This document shows positions 58,856 through 64,000 of a stretch of DNA of 64,000 nucleotides, piece by piece. Made by a program: the position numbers and the translations under genes. The stretch covers positions 1 through 64,000 of the forward strand of contig CAYQUT010000007.1 of the NCBI GenBank assembly GCA_964420985.1, in the 5' to 3' direction. The DNA is from CAMCTV01 sp964420985 (lineage in GTDB: Bacteria; Bacteroidota; Bacteroidia; Flavobacteriales_D; Sanyastnellaceae). Below the pieces are notes generated by a model. That model was not told where the DNA came from, did not search any database, and saw nothing but the letters and a program-made list of their open reading frames with translations. Position 1 is the first letter of the stretch. Every line of letters begins with the position of its first letter.

Positions 58856-61507
58856 ATGACCAAAAGAATCCACGCAGTACCTATTGCATTCATCGTCATG
58901 ATGATTGTTCTTTGGTCGTGCACCAATAAAAAAGACGGCGTAGCCTACAGAGCTTACCACAATACCACCGCTCATTACAACGGTCACTTCAATGCTGATC
59001 AAGCCATGCTGCAGGCCGAAACTAAAATTAGAGCCAACACCATAGAAGATTTTGACAGCATCCTTTCTGTTATTGCTTTGGGAAGCCCAGAGGGAGGGCA
59101 AGCAGCATTGGAGGACCTTGAAAGGGTAATCACCAAATCGGAAAAGGTGATTAAAAAACACACCATCACTGGAGAGCAAAAGAAGAGCATTAAAAAACCA
59201 TACTTCAACAAGTGGATTGATGAGAATTACATTCTTCTTGGAAAAGCCCATTACTACAAAAAGGAATACGATGTTGCCGAAAAACTATTTCAATTTGTTT
59301 ACAAAAAATATACAGATCCCAATGCCATAGCCATGGGAGCAGCATGGCTTTCCATCAGCCTCATGACACAAGAGGAGTACAGTAAAGCCATTCAGATTTT
59401 GTCCAAAGAGGAATTGAATCCCACAGCCCTTGAGCCCAAAACCAAAGTATTTTACCATTCAACATTGGCTGAGCTTTACATCAAAACAAAAAAATGGGAT
59501 AAAGCCAAGGACCAACTCAACAACGCGCTGGCCGCCACCAAGAAGAAAAAGGATAAAGCCCGTCTGTATTTTGTTTTGGGGCAAGTATATGAGCATTTGG
59601 AGGAGTACAGCAGTGCTCAGAATCAATACCTAAAAACACTGGATTCTAAACCCAACCCAGAATTAGAGTTTCAGGCTAAAATGAAAAAAGCGCTCAATGC
59701 CATTCGCAATGGATCCAGTGCCTTGATTGCCCGACAAGAATTGCTTGAAATGTTGGATAACACCAAATACAGTGATTACAAAGATCAAATTTATTTCACC
59801 CTTGCCCTCATGGAACAAGAACAAGGAAATGAAGCAGAGGCCAAGAAATTGTACAATAAGTCAATACGATCAAGCAAAAAGAACAAAAAACAAAAGGGTA
59901 AGTCTTTTCTGAACTTGGCTGATTTGCATTTTGATGATCAAGAATATGTTTCGGCTCAAAGCGCCTACGATAGTACCCAAAAATTATTGGATCCCAAACA
60001 TCCAAGGATGGAAGAGGTCAAAGGAAGAGCCAAGAGTTTGACGGAATTGGTTGGTTACCTTAATGCCATTGAAAACGCGGACAGTCTTTCAAAAATCTGC
60101 GCAATGGATCCTCCTGCGCAATTGAATGAAATGAAAAAAGTGCGTGAGATCCTCATTGCCAAAGAGGTTGCTAAGCGCGCTGAAGAAGCCCGATTGGCTG
60201 CAGAAAGGCAGGCAGAAGCGTTGGCCAATAGTATCCCGGGAGGATTTTGGTGTTACAATAAAGAACAACGCACCAAAGGATATGAAGAATTTATCTCTTA
60301 CTGGGATGATCGTCCTTTAAAAGACAATTGGAGACTGAATAGCAAATTGGCCCAAATGAATGACATCCCTGATGAACGACCCAGCTCGGCTTCAGAAGGA
60401 ACAGAAAGCACAGACAACAGCGTTGAAAAAAGTGTGGCCTCTGCGGATGATTTGTGGCTGACATTGCCGTGCAAAGATGAAAAAGCCATGAAAGCTTTGA
60501 TGGTGGGCAGAGAGGAAGGTTATTACAAAGCGGGATTGGTGTACAAAGAAGATTTGAATGATCCCTCAAGCGCCATTCAGATTTGGGAAAAATCTATCAG
60601 TGCCTTAAAAGACAACGACTACACTCCCCTGACTTATTATCAGATATACCGCACCTATTGGAACATTGAACAGCTGGGCACGGCAAAAATAAAATCTTGT
60701 CCTACTTGTAATTCCGCCTATTGGGGAAATCAGATCAAGCAAAAATATCCAGGATCAGAATGGGCTCGATTTGTCGAAGATCCCAATGCGAAAGATGAGA
60801 ATGAAGTCAAAAAGGCCAACGAGCTAGCTGGATATGAAGAAGTGTATCAATTGTACGCCAGACGATATTACCCCGAGGCTATGACGGCATGCAACAAAGT
60901 ATTGAGAGAAGATTCCACCAATCATTTGATTTGCAAATACAAAATCTTAAGAGCCGTTTGTGTTGGATATGTAGACGCCATGGCAGGATTGAGTGATCAG
61001 TACCAAGCAGCACTAAAAGAAGTTATTCAAGATTGTCCTGGATCACCTGAGGCAGAAAAAGCCCAAGAGCTTTTGATTCCCTTTGCACCAAAGACCGAAA
61101 AAACAACCGAAGCAACACCTGCACCAACTCCAGAAGTTACTTTCCAATTTGATGAAAATGCAGAGCATTACTTTGCCATTGAAATTCCATTGAGCACCCC
61201 TAATATCAATGTTTTCAAAGCCATCATGGCCGACTATACCAATAAATTTTATGCCTCCAATAAATTAACCGTCACGGGAAATATGCTCAACCCTGAGACA
61301 CAATTGCTCATGACCAAAAGTTTCAAAAAACTAACTGACGCTCAAGATTTTATGAGTACCTTCGCATTGAACACCAATGAGGTGAAAGAAATTCATGAAA
61401 AACAATTCCAGTATTTCTTAATTTCCAAACAGAATTATGTTCAGTTGTTTAAGATTAAAAGTCTAGACAGTTACAAGAAGTTTTACCAAGAAAATTATCC
61501 GAAATAA
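58856..61507 (+). CDS. sprE: SprE/PorW-like T9SS TPR lipoprotein
   Basis: An 883-residue lipoprotein with lipobox VLWSC near residue 21. The start of the mature part (YRAYHNTTAHYNGHFNADQAM) matches the opening of SprE/PorW proteins, which are needed for T9SS secretion and gliding. TPR-like helices run from about residue 120 to 400 (NYILLGKAHYYKKEYDVAEK, YFVLGQVYEHLEEYSSAQNQ) and again at 660-720. A Cys/Glu-rich linker and a C-terminal beta domain (AIEIPLSTPNINVFKAIMAD) follow. It is followed after one base by bactofilin, and is probably the first gene of a four-gene unit. Confidence 0.85.
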   Translation: MTKRIHAVPIAFIVMMIVLWSCTNKKDGVAYRAYHNTTAHYNGHFNADQAMLQAETKIRANTIEDFDSILSVIALGSPEGGQAALEDLERVITKSEKVIKKHTITGEQKKSIKKPYFNKWIDENYILLGKAHYYKKEYDVAEKLFQFVYKKYTDPNAIAMGAAWLSISLMTQEEYSKAIQILSKEELNPTALEPKTKVFYHSTLAELYIKTKKWDKAKDQLNNALAATKKKKDKARLYFVLGQVYEHLEEYSSAQNQYLKTLDSKPNPELEFQAKMKKALNAIRNGSSALIARQELLEMLDNTKYSDYKDQIYFTLALMEQEQGNEAEAKKLYNKSIRSSKKNKKQKGKSFLNLADLHFDDQEYVSAQSAYDSTQKLLDPKHPRMEEVKGRAKSLTELVGYLNAIENADSLSKICAMDPPAQLNEMKKVREILIAKEVAKRAEEARLAAERQAEALANSIPGGFWCYNKEQRTKGYEEFISYWDDRPLKDNWRLNSKLAQMNDIPDERPSSASEGTESTDNSVEKSVASADDLWLTLPCKDEKAMKALMVGREEGYYKAGLVYKEDLNDPSSAIQIWEKSISALKDNDYTPLTYYQIYRTYWNIEQLGTAKIKSCPTCNSAYWGNQIKQKYPGSEWARFVEDPNAKDENEVKKANELAGYEEVYQLYARRYYPEAMTACNKVLREDSTNHLICKYKILRAVCVGYVDAMAGLSDQYQAALKEVIQDCPGSPEAEKAQELLIPFAPKTEKTTEATPAPTPEVTFQFDENAEHYFAIEIPLSTPNINVFKAIMADYTNKFYASNKLTVTGNMLNPETQLLMTKSFKKLTDAQDFMSTFALNTNEVKEIHEKQFQYFLISKQNYVQLFKIKSLDSYKKFYQENYPK

Positions 61508-61508
61508 A

Positions 61509-61910
61509 ATGAAAATGTCAAGAACCCCTGAGAATACCGTGGATACTTCTATCAACCGTATTGTAGAAGGAACATCCATTAAAGGTGATATCAAATGTGA
61601 AAGCAACATCAGAATAGATGGAATTTTTGTTGGCGATTTAATTACAAAAGGTCGTCTTGTTGTAGGACCAAATGGTAAGATAGAAGGTAATGTCACTTGT
61701 CAAAACGCAGAGCTAGAAGGACAAATCAAAGGTAAAATTCAAGTGCAGCAATTGTTGACTTTAAAATCAACGGCCAAAGTAGATGGAGATATGGTGACAG
61801 ACAAATTGGCCATTGAACCAGGTGCTACCTTCTCTGGAAACTGCAGTATGGGAAATAAAATAAAGGACATCAAGATTGATGCTCCACAAGATGCCAAAGC
61901 AGCGGTATAA
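61509..61910 (+). CDS. bactofilin (polymer-forming cytoskeletal protein)
   Basis: A 133-residue protein with a right-handed beta-helix of the bactofilin (DUF583) type. The core opens with RIVEGTSIKGDIKCESNIRI and repeats in GKIEGNVTCQNAELEGQIKG and AKVDGDMVTDKLAIEPGATF. Short disordered ends flank it. Bactofilins form filaments that localise wall or motility factors. Its 3' end overlaps the AtpZ gene by 20 bases. Confidence 0.92.
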   Translation: MKMSRTPENTVDTSINRIVEGTSIKGDIKCESNIRIDGIFVGDLITKGRLVVGPNGKIEGNVTCQNAELEGQIKGKIQVQQLLTLKSTAKVDGDMVTDKLAIEPGATFSGNCSMGNKIKDIKIDAPQDAKAAV

Positions 61911-62091
61911 TCATTCCTTTCTCAAATACGCCGGAATGGCCAGTCAAATGGCCATCATCATCTTGGTGTTTGTAGGGCTTGGTCGCTACCTAGATGGCGC
62001 TGAAGGAAAAGCGTACACCCTTACCGGATCCATTGTCGGCGTGTGCCTGTCCCTTTATTCAATCATCAAATCACTTCTGAGACAACCATGA
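61891..62091 (+). CDS. atpZ: AtpZ/AtpI-family membrane protein
   Basis: A 66-residue protein with two membrane spans: KYAGMASQMAIIILVFVGLG and a second after RYLDGAEGKAYTLTGSIVG, the AtpZ signature. AtpZ assists assembly or Mg2+/Ca2+ handling of F1F0 ATP synthase. In other Bacteroidota it usually sits directly ahead of atpB; here it is not. ATG 61891 gives the usual length; a longer TTG/ATG frame begins at 61876. It overlaps the next gene by four bases (ATGA). Confidence 0.85.
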   Translation: MPKQRYNHSFLKYAGMASQMAIIILVFVGLGRYLDGAEGKAYTLTGSIVGVCLSLYSIIKSLLRQP

Positions 62092-62459
62092 CCATCAAAC
62101 CCATCACTGGAATTTATTTCACACTTCTCCTAACGGGTCTCGTTTTTTCCAATGAATCTCTTCATTGGATGTCCTTTGACGTGCAGTGGGCACTCATTGG
62201 ATACATCGGTATTTTTGGAGCAATTACCTGGTTCTTTTCAAAAAGTATGACGCAAGCCAAATCAGGAAAGGTCTGGATCAATCAATTCTTGGCCTCCATT
62301 GCCATAAAAATGTTCACGACATTGTCATATTTGACCATTTTCTTATACCTCAATAAAGATTGGGAAACAGGGCAGAAACTTCAATTGGCCATTGGTGCAT
62401 TTGTGGTTTACATCCTTTACACCATTCTTCTTGCTGCCAATAAACCTAGCGCAGAATAA
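62088..62459 (+). CDS. AtpI-like four-span membrane protein
   Basis: A 123-residue protein with four hydrophobic segments (TGIYFTLLLTGLVFSN first, LAIGAFVVYILYTILLAA last). It is coupled to atpZ by an ATGA overlap, which is the standard place for the AtpI-like accessory gene in Bacteroidota ATP-synthase operons. The synthase genes do not follow; a VanZ gene on the opposite strand does, overlapping by 14 bases. The family link is from position and topology. Confidence 0.65.
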   Translation: MTIKPITGIYFTLLLTGLVFSNESLHWMSFDVQWALIGYIGIFGAITWFFSKSMTQAKSGKVWINQFLASIAIKMFTTLSYLTIFLYLNKDWETGQKLQLAIGAFVVYILYTILLAANKPSAE

Positions 62460-62805
62460 TTTTTTTTCTCATTCGCAGCACCACCATAACTGCAGCTGCA
62501 TCAAATAAAAGATCCAATAATTCGCCGGAACGATAAACGGTCAGTGCTGTTTGGAAAATCTCTAATAAAACAGCATAGCCCACCAAGGCCACAAAAAGTT
62601 TTGTATTGCTCGGTGTATTGCGCCATGGAAATAGCAACCAAAGAAATGTAAGGCCACCAAATAAAAGGAAATGTACTAATTTGTCCAACCCAATCACATC
62701 AGTCCAACTCCAAACATCCTGAACAGGGACATGCACCAAGTGCAACAACAAAACAAAAAAGGTTGCTACTGGAGCAACCTTATTATTTCTCAATAATGAA
62801 AACAT
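62446..62805 (-). CDS. VanZ family membrane protein
   Basis: A 119-residue protein with four predicted spans. The VanZ-like motif DKLVHFLLFGGLTFLWLLF is near residue 42, and the C-terminal helix carries GELLDLLFDAAA. VanZ proteins can give low-level teicoplanin resistance in other bacteria; here the role is unknown. It lies three bases after gcvH. A terminator-like hairpin with a T run is encoded inside its first membrane span (see findings). Confidence 0.8.
   Translation of the reverse strand: MFSLLRNNKVAPVATFFVLLLHLVHVPVQDVWSWTDVIGLDKLVHFLLFGGLTFLWLLFPWRNTPSNTKLFVALVGYAVLLEIFQTALTVYRSGELLDLLFDAAAVMVVLRMRKKIILR
62757..62780 (-). terminator. terminator-like hairpin within the VanZ 5' coding region
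   Basis: On the minus strand GGTTGCT and AGCAACC form a seven-pair stem with a CCAGT loop, followed by a run of six T. It lies about 30 bases downstream of the gcvH stop. Coding constraints could give this by chance, but its form is that of an intrinsic terminator for gcvH. Confidence 0.5.
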
Positions 62806-62808
62806 CTC

Positions 62809-63183
62809 TTACAATGAAGCCTCATAAGCGGCAGCATCCATCAAGCTGCTTAAGTCCGCTCCAGCATCCAATTTTACCTTGATCATCCAACCTTCACCGT
62901 AGGGGTCTTCATTTACCAAAGCGGGATTGGCTTCCAATGCTGCGTTCACCTCCAAAACAGTACCTTTGACAGGCATAAACAAATCAGAAACCGTTTTAAC
63001 GGCCTCTACTGTTCCAAACACTGCATGCTCATCCAAAGACTCGCCTTGGGTTTCTATTTCAACAAATACAATATCACCCAATTCACCTTGTGCAAAAGCG
63101 GTGATTCCTACTGTTGCTACATCACCGTCGATACGCACCCACTCGTGGTCTTTGGTGTACTTTAATTCTGCTGGATAGTTCAT
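62809..63183 (-). CDS. gcvH: glycine cleavage system H protein
   Basis: A 124-residue lipoyl carrier. The lipoylation site is the Lys in FGTVEAVKTVSDLFMPV near residue 60. The start MNYPAELKYTKDHEWVRIDG is canonical, and ATG 63183 is supported over a longer frame. H protein shuttles methylamine between the P and T proteins in glycine catabolism. The other gcv genes are not here. VanZ follows after three bases. Confidence 0.96.
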   Translation of the reverse strand: MNYPAELKYTKDHEWVRIDGDVATVGITAFAQGELGDIVFVEIETQGESLDEHAVFGTVEAVKTVSDLFMPVKGTVLEVNAALEANPALVNEDPYGEGWMIKVKLDAGADLSSLMDAAAYEASL

Positions 63184-63250
63184 AAAATTTTTCGTGTGGG
63201 GTAAAAATAGGACATTATCTTCGAACTCACTGCGAATACCGCAAAAAATC

Positions 63251-63694
63251 ATGAATTCAATTTCGAACAATCAAATGAGCTTTACTACACTTTTGTTATT
63301 GGCCCTGATTGGCCTTTTGGCTGGTATCATCAGCGGTTTTGTGGGTATTGGTGGCGGAATGATAATGGTTCCTGCCATGATTTATTTCTTTCAATACAAC
63401 CAATTTCAAGCACAGGGCACTAGCCTTGCGGTGCTGATGATGCCCGTTGGTATTTTTGCGGTGATGAATTATCACCAGGCCGGACACATTCAATTCATTC
63501 CTGTGTTTGCCATTGCCCTCGGGTTTGTTGTAGGCGCCTTTTTGGGAAGCAAATGGGTTTTGGGCATGGATATCCAAAAAGTAAAATTGGTATTTGGACT
63601 TTTTATGTTGCTCATGTCGGTCAAAATCTCATGGGATGCCTATTCCAAAATAAAGTCTCCTTCTGAGATTACAGAAACAAAAAAGGGGGTCTAA
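63251..63694 (+). CDS. half-length TSUP (TauE/SafE) family membrane protein
   Basis: A 147-residue protein with four spans. The conserved GLLAGIISGFVGIGGGMIMVPAM signature (quoted only in part) is at the N terminus, followed by GTSLAVLMMPVGIFAVMNYHQAG. Most TSUP exporters are about 250 residues with two such halves. This protein has only one repeat, so it may act as a homodimer. Possible starts are ATG 63251 and 63272. The stop codon lies in the terminator loop region. Substrate could be sulfite, sulfonates or organic acids. Confidence 0.82.
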   Translation: MNSISNNQMSFTTLLLLALIGLLAGIISGFVGIGGGMIMVPAMIYFFQYNQFQAQGTSLAVLMMPVGIFAVMNYHQAGHIQFIPVFAIALGFVVGAFLGSKWVLGMDIQKVKLVFGLFMLLMSVKISWDAYSKIKSPSEITETKKGV

Positions 63695-63706
63695 TGACCC
63701 CCTTTT
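63681..63706. terminator. bidirectional terminator overlapping a stop codon
   Basis: AAAAGGGGGTC/GACCCCCTTTT stem with a TAAT loop. The TAA stop of the TSUP gene (63692-63694) lies in the loop. The minus-strand HTH gene ends just beyond, so it serves both. Confidence 0.9.
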
Positions 63707-63722
63707 CATATTCTAAAGCAAA

Positions 63723-64000
63723 TTACTTTTTACCTTTTTTAGCCACTTTCTTCGCAGGCTTAGCAGCAGGTTTGGCCACTTTTTTTGCTGGTTTAGCAGC
63801 TGGCTTTGCAGCCTTCTTAGCTGGCTTTGCTTTCTTTGGTTCTTCTTTAACCTCGATAGCACTATCCAACAATTTTGATGAACTGATGTTGAACACTTGA
63901 GCAATTTTCTCTAAGGTCAACAAGGTGATGTTACGACCTCTTTCAATGCGGTAAGCATTGGACTTGTCCAATCCTACTACATCGCCAAATACCTCTAAGG
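63723..64000 (-). CDS. partial XRE-type HTH protein with histone-H1-like Lys/Ala/Pro tail
   Basis: An open frame that continues past the window edge on the minus strand. The visible N-terminal part is the second half of a Cro/C1-type HTH (VGLDKSNAYRIERGRNITL, then LLTLEKIAQVFNISSSKLLD). After a short acidic linker come ~45 residues of PAKKAAKPAAKPAKKVAKP-type repeats ending KKGKK, like histone H1 or Hc1 tails. Such tails bind DNA nonspecifically. The combination is that of a DNA-binding regulator with a histone-like tail. The N-terminal start is not in the window. Confidence 0.8.
   Translation of the reverse strand, partial: LEVFGDVVGLDKSNAYRIERGRNITLLTLEKIAQVFNISSSKLLDSAIEVKEEPKKAKPAKKAAKPAAKPAKKVAKPAAKPAKKVAKKGKK

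Noticed and set aside
1..64000. tRNA, rRNA, prophage or full insertion sequence
   Set aside because: No cloverleaf or rRNA sequence, integrase, phage structural gene, or terminal inverted repeats bracketing a transposase were seen by reading.

Overview
The window comes from a Bacteroidota chromosome, most likely order Flavobacteriales. The evidence is a gliding/type IX secretion (T9SS) component pair (GldA-like ATPase, SprE/PorW-like lipoprotein), several large secreted proteins with T9SS-type C-terminal sorting domains, families largely restricted to the phylum (DUF4296, DUF4834, DUF4924, HYC_CC_PP), and at least 15 copies of the Bacteroidota -7 promoter motif TAnnTTTG just upstream of start codons. 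I saw no rRNA, tRNA, CRISPR array or prophage.

Layout. 0-7.2 kb (+ strand): secreted lamin-tail protein, polysaccharide deacetylase, rsmA, fbp, polyprenol-phosphate mannosyltransferase, dihydroorotase and a DUF4296 lipoprotein. 7.1-10.3 kb (-): membrane protein, outer-membrane protein, lipoprotein and ComF. 10.4-12.2 kb (+): panD, a flippase-like membrane protein and a heptose-phosphate adenylyltransferase-like protein. 12.2-13.4 kb: TonB-like protein and a Cys-rich secreted repeat protein. 13.6-19.3 kb: an AT-richer accessory island. It holds four overlapping minus-strand genes (ThiF/E1-like adenylating enzyme, GNAT/autoinducer-synthase-like protein, 7TMR-DISM histidine kinase, response regulator) and a divergent PAS-like protein. 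19.4-31.7 kb: regulators, a Skp-like chaperone, MFS transporter, FemAB-like acyltransferase, YfhO-like protein, DUF4834, GldA, FIST, purN and an esterase. 31.7-41 kb: MopE-like T9SS cargo, trhO, ahcY, a phosphopantetheinyl transferase, another T9SS cargo and a GH3 enzyme. 41-44 kb: a probable copper locus (TonB receptor, HMA protein, HYC_CC_PP protein). 44-45.5 kb: uridine kinase, ArsC-like protein and a solitary IS200/RAYT-type transposase. 45.5-48.8 kb: an AT-rich island with a REP-like hairpin, an uncharacterised pair (VWA-like membrane protein and coiled-coil/4-TM protein) and a divergent XRE regulator. 48.9-64 kb: EamA transporter, Ycf48-like T9SS cargo, ComM-like ATPase, GNAT, NtrY-like kinase, cyclase, M23 peptidase, SprE/PorW, bactofilin, AtpZ and AtpI-like genes, VanZ, gcvH, a half-size TSUP protein, and a partial HTH protein with a histone-H1-like tail.

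The best candidates for an undescribed system are the 13.6-19.3 kb operon, read as a possible small-molecule signal synthesis and sensing cassette, and the two-gene membrane module at 45.9-48.3 kb. Both are inferred from domain logic and gene overlap only. Several start codons were moved inward from the longest reading frame to the first ATG that follows a promoter motif or matches family length.
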